NCBI GenBank assembly: GCA_963573305.1
Contig: OY754332.1
Span: 47,281,559-47,345,558, forward strand
Length of the DNA: 64,000 nucleotides
Source: Pyrrhosoma nymphula
Taxonomy: Eukaryota > Arthropoda > Insecta > Odonata > Coenagrionidae
Reading direction: 5' to 3'
Shown one piece after another: positions 35,401-47,957 of this stretch. The notes under the pieces are model-generated. The model made no database searches, was not told the DNA's origin, and saw only the letters and a program-made list of their open reading frames with translations. Position 1 is the stretch's first letter, and each line of letters opens with the position of its first letter. A program made the translations under genes and the position numbers.

Positions 35401-38400
35401 ATTCTCCTTTGTCAAGCACGGAATGGAAGACGTTGGCTCTTACCTGAGCGAAGGGCACGCCTTTCTATGCCGCAGCCCAAACCCCATAAGCTAGTCTTGT
35501 TTAGCTACAGAGTTCATACGAAAGAATGAATTATGTATCAAGGTGACGTATGCCAAGTGTCCCTGGGGGAATAATGATCACAAGAGGGTTTGAACTGTCT
35601 CGCCGAATGCAGTTTGAGCGTGCCCTTCGCACAATACGGTGAAATATGACTACGAATCTCGAGTATTAGTCCGAAATGGTAAGTAAACAGGCACACTTAT
35701 TTTCCTTTCCTACATCGCTCGTGATACACAACAACAGCATGCCGAACACTGATTCCAGAACGAAGATATACATTATTAATTTTTTCCTTAATCATGAGGG
35801 ATTTTTAAAGAGGAAAAGAACTTTACCTTCGGCTAGTGACGAATACTATTCCCAAACATCATCTTCTACGAAAGTCTATTCAATGTTGGGTACGATTTTT
35901 AGGTGAAATTAAGTCGAGCGCAATCTAAGATCTTACCCTGGATAAATTAGGCAACATTGTTTATGATCATAAGTTGACACTGCAGGAATTAGTCAACCTC
36001 CGAGAGTTGAATGGATTAATTAGAGCAAACGATATGATTTCTTCATTAACTCCACGATGTGCTAACAAAATTACCGAAGTAAAACAAAATCTAAAAAAGA
36101 ATACTTAAAATTAATCATCACAAAGGTAATTACAGGAATTAGAACCACCAATAAGAAAGGCAATCACGGAGTGTATACTTGTAATGGATGGGGAATCGAC
36201 AGCCTGATTATTACTGCTTAAGAACAGGAGGAAATAGCAAAGAAGAAATATTAACAATATCTGTGGAAGCTTCTCCCTCACGTTTATGCTAGAGTACTTT
36301 TCGTCGGGTGTTCCACGAGAGTGAGACACATAATGCTTAAATAGTACGATTTTGATAACTTATACCACGAATGAGAGCGGATAATATTGCGAGCATATTT
36401 TTTGGCAGTACAAGGAGCCTCTTTCACGTCGATTACTACTACTTCTTTTGACACATGCCGAATGAGATTAGCAAGATAAATATGCACGGATACAGTACAA
36501 GTTGTAGTCATCGCACAAATGTGAAAGTTGTAGGTAAGCCAATGGAAATGTGCCGCGGCCCTTAAAACCTCGTGATCTCGAAGAATTTAGGTTCCTTGTC
36601 AGACGTGCACTGTCCATCAGACACGGCTGAGGATTTCCTTGGAAACCAAGCACTCGGCAACGCTTTCGCTAGACACCTCCTGCTTGCACCGCCGTGAACC
36701 GACACCTTTGAGATATTCAGTTTCCTCCGCGTGGCCGCAAGCACCAAGCGCGGTGAATGCTGGGAAATGTGATCCTCACGGAAGGCATCGACCTAACAAA
36801 GGCAACAAAAGCGCCCAGCGCTCAGAGAATGAAAGAGACTTTGAAACTCGCTTGAGTACGAAATCTTATGGTAAGCGCGAACTTCTTTTCCCCTCCAAGA
36901 TTCCGATGTCCTGGAATCTGAATTAAAATCCCCACCGATGGATGTGCTATACACGAATCATTTCAGAGACGGCCACATAAGATTTCCACAACTGTCGTCC
37001 CAGTCCTAGAAGACAACTGAAATGATTCCTGGCGAAGAGAACTGGGAAGAATTACGATGCACAGCCAGTGTTACGTCTCCCTGTCTCATGGGTATCGGAT
37101 TCTTGGACGTTAGAATCGATAGACGAAGCGACGGGAAGCGCTTGGCAACTAGCAGCTTGGAAAATATATCCAAGAAAAGTATTCTTTACGCACTGTAACC
37201 ACGGATTCCTATTCTCGATAGCGTAGTTACGCTGTGCGCTCTTTAAAATGAGTGACAATCGCTACGCGACCCTCTCCTGAGATGTGCCGCTGTGTTAGCC
37301 TGAGCAAATCTCCACTCTGCGATAGATTAAGAGACAAACGAAGGAGAGATGTCTGAACGAAATTAGATAGGCAGAAAACGGAAGCTGGAAAGCAAACCAG
37401 ATGGCTTAGGAAGATAAACTGATAATCAGCTCACACTTAAGGGCGTCAATGAGAGATAGAGTAAGGCTCATGTTGAACTTTCTTTTCTAGCCTGAATAAC
37501 ACGAATACATACATCGCCTATTAGTGATAAGGAAAAACTTTTCCAAAATCGTGCATTATCTTTCGACAAAATGGTATAACATAAATCTCGCCGTATGACT
37601 TTAATATAAACATTTTTTGACAATCCAAAAATACTCAAGCAAATTTCGAACTGGAATTTCACAAAAACAACCATTCTTCTAAATGCGCACTATCGATGCA
37701 TCTCAGTTAGAAACCCAGTCTATGCGAACGATTTTCACCACTGTAAAATCCACGTCATTCCGGACACTTTCCCAAAGAATTTCCCAGCTGAGTTTCGCCG
37801 CAGATCCCTAAGCTCTACGAAGCCCTGGCTTTTTTCCCCAAAAACCACCAGGATATTTTTTGTACCCGCAGCGTACGGGGCGAACACGAGGGGGAAGCGA
37901 GCAAGCAGCGCGCCGCGGTGGCATCCCGGGTGCGGCTATCCGGGAGCGTAGGGCCGCGCGAGGACCTGCTCGCACGGATTTCAATTGAACTGCCGCTCCC
38001 TTTGACACGACCGACCGACCAGCCAAAGCCCAGTCCCGGCATCACCACGCAGTCGCCCGTGGTGCCGTGAAGAGTGGTGACGCGGAGGGCCGACACAGCC
38101 CTCGTCGAAGGGAGCGGAGGCCGATGGCCACAGCACGCCGCATTGGGCTGCTTTGAGGCCAAAGGACAAAGGGAACAGCAACACGGCCAGGGGAAGGACG
38201 CGGACGACAAAAAAGGGGGAAACGTGAACGAAAAAAAATACTCGATCAGTCGGGCGTTGTTGAACCACCGAGTGAAAAATTTTAATCTCGGGAGGGTTTT
38301 CTGAGCCAAGCACGGCCGATTTCACATCACCTGGAGGCGGGGTGCAGAGGGAGGGAAGGGGTCCCAGAAAGGGTCGAGAGCTTAGAGGGGTGCCAGCTCA

Positions 38401-39790
38401 CTCGTCGCATGACCCTGCCCGAAATAAAGTAAGCCGGCCGATGGTCCTCTTGGACGGGCAGTGCCAAACACGGCACGCGGGGAGGGCGGGTGCCGTGTGC
38501 ACACGGCGCGGCAAATCGATGGCGGAGAGGGGCGCGGGACTCGCTCCGCTGGCACCGCACCCCCGTCCCGCCGCGCCGCCCTTTGCCCCCAGGGGCAGGG
38601 CGGTGCGCCCACCTGCCCTATTTGCCCCCAGCAAGAGAAGCCTTTTGATCACACTGCCCCCGCAAACGAGAGTGAACCATGCGACGACATATCGACGCCA
38701 ATATATCGATATTTTTTTCATCTTGACCATGAATATTTGCGAGATCAAGGTGGGCATACATGCCAAAACACACATGTAAGTTGCAGATATAGTAGTAAAC
38801 TTGAAATTCGCTTGAAGGTAGCTTTTCTATTTATAGGCACGGACTTCTATGGTTGTAGGCGTCGACAGGGGTAGCATTCGGTACATGACTGACCACGGTT
38901 CGCTTTTCCACGGAAAATAAACAGGCTTCTATTAGGCTTACAAATGACATTTCGATTTTGCGATAATATCGCATAAAATTCGGCAAAATTCTTATAATAT
39001 GCCTGCAAGAGGGAATGACAAAACTATACAGCCAATCAATTGGCAGGAGGATAAGGACTTGTGCCTGTTCTGGTGTTGAATAATAAGGAGTGGACTGATG
39101 TTAAACCTTATAACACTTTCTGGATGCATATTTATATTTAAATTATGCAATTTTATTAATTCCAGGAGTGCCTTTGGGGCTCGGGGAACGTAGTTTCATT
39201 GTCGAATTTAGGCAATATTCAAAATGGCCATATTCACTGTTTACTTCCGTGAATCTTATTTTTGCTATTAAGTTGTAAGTAACGGGTGTGCGTTGAACGA
39301 TGCCTTGAAAGTAGCGAGACACATGGATACATCGCTACACTCGCTACTTACGCCGAAGTCAACTTCCATGCGTAAAGCCACCTAAAGTCGACTCAAGTCC
39401 ACCTCTTGGCAGCTGCTAGACGCTGTAACTGTGTCTAAAGACGATGATACGGCAAAGGATTCTCGAAGTTCTACACCGGTTCGTGCCAACGGTGCCAAAT
39501 GGAGCAAATCAGATTGCTGGCCGTGACTCCGCTGACGAGCGAAAGAGCTCTCTATTTGCGATTAGTTCGAGCGGGGGTGGATTTCGTCCGACCACGCCCT
39601 CGAATGATCCGACATCGACTCTCGAACGGAAGCAAGCATTTAAACCCACGAGTGGGATTCAAGATACGGCTGACATCGACTTACACGGCAATGTGTACAC
39701 AAAAACATACTATTTAGGTAAATGATTACCATATACATCAACATGGAAAATAATTTTAATGGTTGAAGGCGTAACTTAGTGTAATCTTGT
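32420..39790. other. Long stretch without a supportable gene
   Basis: Mostly AT-rich. GC- and CpG-rich blocks occur at 32,890-33,070, 34,070-34,460 and 37,800-38,650, and they open overlapping frames of 80-164 codons on both strands (for example 37,815-38,309 minus and 38,342-38,779 plus) with Arg/Pro/Ala-rich composition and no domain. Such blocks could be promoter-associated CpG-rich DNA, but no exon or TATA/initiator pair can be tied to them. Confidence 0.35.
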
Positions 39791-39793
39791 CAC

Positions 39794-39966
39794 CGACATG
39801 ATTAAAAAATATATCTTAGTATATTCCACTAAAAATTGGATTATTACCGACCCAGGTTTCGACTGCACAGCAATCTTCATAATGATTGCTGTGCAATTGA
39901 AACCTGGGTCGGTAATGAACCAATTTTTGAGTGGAATATACTAATATATGTTTTTTCATCATGTCG
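39794..39966. mobile_element. Hairpin (foldback) MITE
   Basis: Two arms of about 74 bp (39,794-39,868 and 39,893-39,966) are nearly perfect complements. Both contain TATATTCCACT and ACCGACCCAGGTTTC in the inner part and CGACATGAT at the outer end, around a loop of about 24 bp. No ORF. The GGTTTC(A/G)AC word is also at the centre of the hairpin at 56,134-56,273. Confidence 0.75.
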
Positions 39967-39969
39967 AAT

Positions 39970-42900
39970 ATGGAAAATATTTTCGATAGTCATCGTCGAC
40001 ATAATTAAACTGGCATTAATAGATATAGATAGCGTAAAATACAAGCAATACGCTCCATATTTCCCTATGCTTTCGATCAATAGCGTCACATCTCTATATC
40101 GTCGCTAACTCGAAAATCTATCTCATCGAGGACCGACATCGTATATCAAGTTTCGCGGAGCCCAGTCTCTGCCCACCCTCCACCCCAAGTCTACCAGACG
40201 AACGAAGGACAACCAAATATGGGCGCGCGTTCTTCGGCCGGGGTACTTTTTCGTCTCCGTAAAAGGGAAGATCGCTCATCCCTCCGACCGGGCGGACAAA
40301 AGGAACCTCGAACTTTCCGCGCTGGAACAATGCGAGCCTCGTGCGTATGAACGATTCCGGCCCTTGTTCGCCGTCGCGGCCCTCGAACAACGCCGCGGCA
40401 GAGCACAGAGAGCCATAAAACTAAAGGGCGGGAGGGCGAAAGAAGAGGCCGCTTCATCCTCCAAGAGATGCAGATTTTTCTCATCCGCGAAGCTATAAAT
40501 ATGTACACACTATACAATCATCGTTACTTTGACTCACCTTGAATGGTCTGCAAAGCACTCGAATAAAGAAATCCACCGGAGTTAACTGAATTAACGACCC
40601 CAGAGATAGAATATTCATTTTTTTATTGACCGGTGAATCAGAATAAATGTGGTTCACCACAGAATATTTAAAAATTAACTATTTTCAGGTGGGATGTCCC
40701 CAATCTAAAGGAAAACATTGACCATTTTTGATGCTTGAAAACGTGATACGAAAGTTAGAATTCCGAATGTAGAAGTATGAGTCGTTACTGTGCCCACACA
40801 CGTCTCGGTTGTGTTAATTTGGAGATAATTTCCACAAAATGACGCTCCCATTCACCCACAACCAATCACTCAGTCGCAGGGAATTTCAAGAACCAATAAT
40901 GTGAGGATATTAATTTCTAATTATTTTTAAGCTAGTGAATAACACCACTCAATGCAAGAACAAGAGTCTCTACCACAAACTTGGTACACTCGGTAAGGCC
41001 ATGGAATCGGGAAAAAAAGGTTTAGAAATGACAAATTTTTTAATGCAGCCTCTGGAATTAAAATGGAATTTGGAAATACTATATTTATCAGTTTTTCCTA
41101 CACTACACCGTGCTCCATCTCCCGCGCGCGGGGATTGCGGAGCGATAGTGGCGCCCCGATCGAGCGTGAACAACAAAACAGAACACGCATGATCAGAATC
41201 GAATGGGAGCGTCACGCCGTTGCAAAATAGGAATCGTCCGTCGCGATCGCGCGCAAAGACACGACGACACCCCCAAGACTTCCGGCACGACGAAGACAAG
41301 GAAGGTGGATGATGGACAAAAAGAAAATTATGGGCAAAAGAGCGACGAATGGCGAACGCGTTAGCGGCCGCTCATCGAAGTGGAGCGTAAAACAAAGACG
41401 AAACGCCAGGTGCACCTCGCACGATACGACGTGATTGGGATCGGTTGTGCAATGGATGAGCGGATGCGCTCTCCCGAACGGTGAACTATCAACTGTCGAT
41501 CATTCCCCGTCACCGCGCTTCGCCGTGCTTCGCCGTGCTTCGCCACCGGCGGTCGTGCAATCAACCGCCGCCGGCCGGAGAGCGGAGCCGACGGCGAAAT
41601 CGGTCACGGGAAGGCACGATGACACGTTCGGTATTCACAGATATCAGTGGCACACGCTACCCAGTGAGTGAGGGGGTCAGAGGCACCTATGTCTCCCTCT
41701 GCCCATTCCTGCCTACGCTTTCACATCCTTGACACCATAGGATGCACAACCGAGCGCCACCAAGTTCCGCAAAAATTTAAGCATGTTAATTTCATTTATT
41801 TTTAAACCACTATTTACAATCCAGAAAAACAGCAAAAATTAAGACTCCTCCAGAGATGGGAAACTTATCTTGAAACATTGACGGTTCAAATCACCGGTGA
41901 ACGCAGAAATTAATTCGGAAACATAAATATCAACTGGAAACATTGTCTACTCATGTATGAACAAAATTTGAAACGGCGAAACTTAAATAATATTTATATC
42001 AGTTGTAACGGGTTGATGCCGAGTGCTGAGGAAACGAAAAATTTTAAATAATGAATCGCATAAAAAAACGATAAAACATCGAAAAAATATAAAAAGGACG
42101 TAAAAACTTAGAATGTACACTAAACCACTGACAATCGATGTTTCAAGACCTTCAACCGTCGATATGCACCTCCACAAGCTACTCTAGATCTGATAGCAGA
42201 TGGAGCGAGATAGGATCTGACCCCGAGCCCTTCCCAAAAATGCGTCCGCAAAGCTTTGAAATTCGTTCCCCCAGCGAAGCCGGACCTCCTCCCATTAGCC
42301 ATAAACATTTCCCCGTATAACACGGATGACGCCGAGCACGGACGGATGTGGGCGGGCAGCAAAAAACTGAAGGAAAACACGAACACGCCCCACGCTACGG
42401 GTTACGACATCAGAAACTCACAGTATTTGTCCTTCCCCTTCACCCTCCCCCCACGGGCCAATGGGAATCCGCTGCTACGGCACGCGTCCATCGGCGAAAG
42501 CGCGGAGTCCTCACAATAAGGAATGTCTGACTGTGTTGATATTTTATGAAAAAAGGAGATGTGACATGTTTGTTATCGTGGAATATTGTGTTACTATTGA
42601 CTTTGTTGTGTTGCTCTTTGCTTCGAGTGGCTTTTGGTTGTTGCAGCTGATAAATGTCAAACATGTTCATGTAATTTGAGAGACAATAAATCTTGCTAAG
42701 TTGCACAGGAAAGTGTTATCAATAAACGAGAATCATAACAGGGTGCAGTGAGGATGCAAATCTTTTCTCGGCCCGAAACTATTATCTTTTGTGCGCATGT
42801 TCCACGATCCTTGCCGTCTTAAAACTAAATCCAAGAACCTTATAAGAGGACGTTTATCTCCTACTTCGATCGTGTTATCAACGGCCGCGAAAGAAATCAA

Positions 42901-42974
42901 GTTCCAACTAGAGGGGCTGCAATCGCGTGGTAGGCCAAGAATTTCTAGTCTTAAAATGATTGTGTTAAATGGCT
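39970..42974. other. No gene seen
   Basis: GC-rich patches at 40,150-40,480 and 41,100-41,620 open overlapping frames in both directions. None has a domain. The sequence just left of 42,975 is the insertion target of the large transposon. Confidence 0.35.
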
Positions 42975-42983
42975 GTTGCGGGG
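42975..42983. repeat. Left target-site duplication of the large transposon
   Basis: GTTGCGGGG, identical to 55,615-55,623. Nine bases is within the 8-11 bp typical of Mutator-like elements. Confidence 0.9.
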
Positions 42984-43025
42984 GAGTCGTTCCGAATGGA
43001 GAGAGGGGTAACCTCAAAGGCAACC
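42984..43025 (+). repeat. Left terminal inverted repeat
   Basis: Starts GAGTCGTTCC, then the block GAATGGAGAGAGGGGTAACC that is identical in the other terminus, then TCAAAGGCAACC (TCAGAGGGTAACC at the right). The GGGTAACC...AACC pair is the motif repeated throughout the internal satellite, so it is a candidate transposase-binding site. Confidence 0.88.
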
Positions 43026-43339
43026 TGTCATGGCGAAATGCGCAACACTAGGCGCGAATAGAAAAGGATATGAAATATTACTGAACAATTTGCATAATTT
43101 TACATTCAGAAGTGTATAAAAATATTGAAACAATTGTAAAATGAGTTAAATTGCAATTAATTATTCCACAGGGTTGAAATACATAAGTAACGTAAGGTAA
43201 TAATGATGATGTGCGTCGAAAATAGTATTCATTAATCATACAAATGTTAAAAGCGTTCAAAAAGAGACCTCGAAGGCGACTTTGTTATCCATCCATATAA
43301 AAAAACATCAATACATATAAACATAATAACTATATAAAC

Positions 43340-45800
43340 GTAATAACCTAAGGTCATTATGTTTAGTAAGAATTTTTTCTATAATTACTCCAATGCAATA
43401 TAGGGTAACCTAGAGGACAACCTCAGTTTCGAAATTTTTATCATTCGGGATGTAAACAAAACATTGTGTAATTTCATATTGCATGCTTAATAGAGTATCC
43501 TAAGGTTATTATGTTTATATAATTCACAATACGAGCATAAAATTTGGAACATTTCCTATAATAATTCCAATTCAACATAGGGTAACCTATAGGACAACCT
43601 CAATTTCGAAATTTTTATCATTAGGAATGTAAAGAAACCATTATGTTATTTCATATTGCATGTTTAATAGAGAAACCTAAGGTTATTATGTTTATATAAT
43701 TCACAATACGAGCATAAAATTTGGAACATTTCCTATAATTATTCCAATTCAACATAGGGTAACCTATAGGACAACCTCAGTTTCGAAATTTTTATTATTC
43801 GGGATGTAAACAAAACATTATGTTATTTCACATGCCTGCTTTAGGGAGTATCTTAAGGTTATTATGTTTATATAATTCACAATACGAGCACAAAATTTGG
43901 AACATTTCCTATAATTATTCCAATTCAACATAGGGTAACCTATAGGACAACCTCAGTTTCGAAATTTTTGTTATTCGCAATGTAAACAAAATATTGTGTT
44001 ATTTCACATTACATGCTTTAGGGAGTATCTTAAGGTTATTATGTTTATATAATTTACAATACAAGCACAAAATTTGGAACATTTCCTATAATTATTCTAA
44101 TTCAACATAGGGTAACCTATAGGACAACCTCAGTTTCGAAATTTTTATTATTCGCAATGTAAACAAAATATTGTGTTATTTCACATTACATGCTTTAGGG
44201 AGTATCTTAAGGTTATTATGTTTATATAATTCACAATACGAGCACAAAATTTGGAACATTTCCTATAATTATTCCAATTCAACATAGGGTAACCTATAGG
44301 ACAACCTCAGTTTCGAAATTTTTGTTATTCGCAATGTAAACAAAATATTGTGTTATTTCACATTACATGCTTTAGGGAGTATCTTAAGGTTATTATGTTT
44401 ATATAATTCACAATACGAGCATAAAATTTGGAACATTTCCTATAATTATTCTAATTCAACATAGGGTAACCTATAGGACAACCTCAGTTTCGAAATTTTT
44501 ATTATTCGCAATGTAAACAAAATATTGTGTTATTTCACATTACATGCTTTAGGGAGTATCTTAAGGTTATTATGTTTATATAATTCACAATACGAGCACA
44601 AAATTTGGAACATTTCCTATAATTATTCCAATTCAACATAGGGTAACCTATAGGACAACCTCAGTTTCGAAATTTTTATTATTCGCAATGTAAACAAAAT
44701 ATTGTGTTATTTCACATTACATGCTTTAGGGAGTATCTTAAGGTTATTATGTTTATATAATTTACAATACAAGCACAAAATTTGGAACATTTCCTATAAT
44801 TATTCTAATTCAACATAGGGTAACCTATAGGACAACCTCAGTTTCGAAATTTTTATTATTCGCAATGTAAACAAAATATTGTGTTATTTCACATTACATG
44901 CTTTAGGGAGTATCTTAAGGTTATTATGTTTATATAATTCACAATACGAGCACAAAATTTGGAACATTTCCTATAATTATTCCAATTCAACATAGGGTAA
45001 CCTATAGGACAACCTCATTTTCGAAATTTTTGATATTCGCAATGTAAACAAAATATTGTGTTATTTCACATTACATGCTTTAGGGAGTATCTTAAGGTTA
45101 TTATGTTTATATAATTCACAATACGAGCACAAAATTTGGAACATTTCCTATAATTATTCCAATTCAACATAGGGTAACCTATAGGACAACCTCAGTTTCG
45201 AAATTTTTGTTATTCGCAATGTAAACAAAATATTGTGTTATTTCACATTACATGCTTTAGGGAGTATCTTAAGGTTATTATGTTTATATAATTTACAATA
45301 CAAGCACAAAATTTGGAACATTTCCTATAATTATTCCAATTCAACATAGGGTAACCTATAGGACAACCTCAGTTTCGAAATTTTTATTATTCGGGATGTA
45401 AACAAAACATTATGTTATTTCACATGCCTGCTTTAGGGAGTATCTTAAGGTTATTATGTTTATATAATTCACAATACGAGCACAAAATTTGGAACATTTC
45501 CTATAATTATTCCAATTCAACATAGGGTAACCTATAGGACAACCTCAGTTTCGAAATTTTTGTTATTCGCAATGTAAACAAAATATTGTGTTATTTCACA
45601 TTACATGCTTTAGGGAGTATCTTAAGGTTATTATGTTTATATAATTTACAATACAAGCACAAAATTTGGAACATTTCCTATAATTATTCCAATTCAACAT
45701 AGGGTAACCTATAGGACAACCTCAGTTTCGAAATTTTTATTATTCGGGATGTAAACAAAACATTATGTTATTTCACATGCCTGCTTTAGGGAGTATCTTA
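43340..45800. repeat. 177-bp tandem satellite, 14 units, inside the transposon
   Basis: The landmark GGGTAACCTA recurs from 43,403 to 45,702 at almost exactly 177-bp steps (13 intervals over 2,299 bp), giving 14 units. Each unit also holds TAGGACAACCTCAGTTTCGA (AGAGGACAACC in the first), a CAATTCAACATAG approach, TTTAGGGAGTATCTTAAGG and TTATTATGTTTATATAA. The first units are more diverged and the inner ones nearly identical. Variant words (CACATGCCTGC near 43,830, 45,424 and 45,778; TTTACAATACAAG in some units) recur at multiples of 177, which shows higher-order duplication. The array ends in a short triplication of GGGAGTATCTTA (45,788-45,830). No coding capacity. Confidence 0.93.
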
Positions 45801-45839
45801 AGGGAGTATCTTAGGGAGTATCTTAAGAATAATTTCTGG

Positions 45840-46139
45840 GGTTACTTTTCCACTTTTTAAAGGCCTTGTCTCTTTCTAATATTAATTTATAGATATATTT
45901 ATTCATCCACTTACTTTCTTTTGACCTTTAGGTTTGAAGATTAATTTTGATTTGTCATAAATATCATTATGAGTATTAAACAAAGTTTTACAAACTTAGT
46001 GTTAGGATCATTTTTCTCTACTACAGTGCTCCATTTATAAACAGATCCACCTTACTATTGTCCCCGTTTACTCAATTCCCCCGTTACTATTATTTTTTGA
46101 ATCAGCTGTTTGGCCATAACTTGTTTTTCTCTTTCGGTC
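45840..46139. other. Spacer between satellite and EEP pseudogene
   Basis: AT-rich sequence. Just 3' of the decayed EEP frame, no reverse transcriptase follows, so the EEP is not the start of a surviving ORF2. Confidence 0.5.
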
Positions 46140-46707
46140 TCAGAAGGACACTCCAATTAAGTAGTGATCTGATAATTGATGTTTTATAATAAAACCATGA
46201 ACTAAGTTACAATGACCATTAAAAAGTATATGATGTATACATGATTGAATCACATATCCTTCTTTGATTTCTTCTCTTATATATGTATTAATTAATGACA
46301 TGTACCCATGTGCCAACAGAAGTTCTTTATATTTTAAAGTATTTCTACAGTGCTTATTTTTAAGGTTTATGTCACCTAGTAGTACTAGTACACTGAACTT
46401 CTTGGTCAGGAGGCCTATACATAGCAATTATTCCTATAGTTTTACCTTTTATATTTAAGTTCCCTACAATTGGTTCAGGTTTCAACATCTTCAAGTTTTC
46501 AACGGTGAACTTAAACTCTTGTTTTATGTATAGTAGTATTATAGTTTTATGTACTCCACCTCTTCTGCCTTCTCTTAATGAGGAGTAGACATTAATACCC
46601 TTTATTTTGTATGAGGAGATTTCATCAGCTGTCATAATGAGGGAATTGCATATTATACCTAGTTTGTGGGTGTCAAGGCCTGGTTGATTTGACATGGATT
46701 GACCCAA
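46140..46707 (-). pseudogene. Decayed endonuclease/exonuclease/phosphatase (EEP, AP-endonuclease-like) domain
   Basis: Two overlapping minus-strand frames together resemble the endonuclease of non-LTR retrotransposons. The first (46,707-46,372) has KLGIICN near the start, SYKIKGINVYSSLREGRRGG (the GY.V..S.R...RGGG block) and IIAMYRPP. The second (46,427-46,140) has VLLGDINLK (catalytic GDxN block), a Tyr/Leu-rich helix, and near the end SDHYLIGVSF, the catalytic SDH block. The usual TETWL segment and the stretch between YRPP and GDIN are missing, and the frame shifts between the two parts, so the domain is non-functional here. It may be a captured gene of the transposon or part of a nested retroelement. 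No matching reverse transcriptase is present. Confidence 0.75.
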
Positions 46708-46709
46708 TA

Positions 46710-47957
46710 GAAAAAGTTTTGAAAAATTCCTTAGCCCCTAATGTATGTACCATACTCATACAGACCACAATACCTTCAAAGAAACTTTTTATATAACATA
46801 TGGAGAAATTCTTGCAGGCTGAAAGGGTCGGTGTAAAAATGAGAGACATGTATTTAGATTTACCCTTAATTTATTGATCAAAAGACATTTCTGTGGAGTA
46901 ATGGATTTACACTTAAAGAGGGATTTTCAATGTATAAATGTATATTAATAAATTGGTATGTCTTCATTTTAAATGTTATTTACAAACACAGTTACATCTA
47001 TTGTCATGGGATTAAGATATGCCCCTCAGTTTCTTCTGATGAAATGCCAGCAATGATGAAGTTGCTGTGGCTATAAAATTTCTTACAAACACCACCACTT
47101 TCTTTCCTGTAATGGTAGCAATGAAGAAAAAGAGTAGCCACAACAGTGGCTTTGTCAATGTTGATGCTGGTACATTACGGCAATGTTGATGCTGCTATCA
47201 CATCTTAAAAGCCCTGAAATACAGAAATTTGGTGAAAGTACACACTTCTCATGGTATATCAATTATTCGATCAATATTCAATAAACTCAATTTAAAGATG
47301 ACAGTTAAATTTGTTTAGGTATATGATACCAGCTTTTAGAATTTTCATTTTTGGAAATAGTTACATATCTAACTGCTTAGAAGAAATATGCACAAATTAA
47401 ATAAATACACAGCCAAGATAATAATTGCAGCACCATCCAGATAGTGTGCTATAGTGTGCTCAGAGAAAGAAAAAACCAGAAGAACTAAGAAGAAGTGACA
47501 ATGGTGTAGTAAACAGTTACAAGGAAAATTGTTATAAATAGCATTTTTATAAAATTGATAAAATTAACAACTTATATAAACACATGTATAGAATAGCAAT
47601 ACTCATGAAAACAACAATAAATATGAACAAATAGTGTGGGAATTAAGGTATACTTTACAAGAAATTGTAAATAGCAAGAGAAAGTGCAGAAGAGGAGATC
47701 AAGACAAAATAATAAGTATAACAAAAAGAGTGAAATCAACAAGGAACATTTTTAAAAATAGAAATTCTATAAAATCGATAAACTTAACAACAAGTAAATA
47801 TATTTAAAATAAAACAACATTATAACAATAAACATGAAAAATCAGCAATGAAAAGAAAGTATTTACAAAAAATGAGAAGAAAACAACAGGGAAGAAGAAG
47901 AAATTAAGACAGTCAATATAACAAGACATCATGAAATAAAGACAATCATTGTGTTAA
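46710..47957. other. 3' flank of the transposase gene
   Basis: A-rich on the plus strand with no frame of note. The AATAAA noticed nearest the gene's 3' side lies on the minus strand at 46,874-46,869, which would give a 3'UTR of about 1.1 kb. Whether it is used is unknown. Confidence 0.4.

Noticed and set aside
37815..38779. Several frames of 76-164 codons on both strands
   Set aside because: Overlapping frames over a GC-rich block with Arg/Pro/Ala-rich products. No family resemblance.
43340..45800. CRISPR-like array
   Set aside because: The repeats are 177 bp with no unique spacers, in a eukaryotic transposon. It is a satellite.
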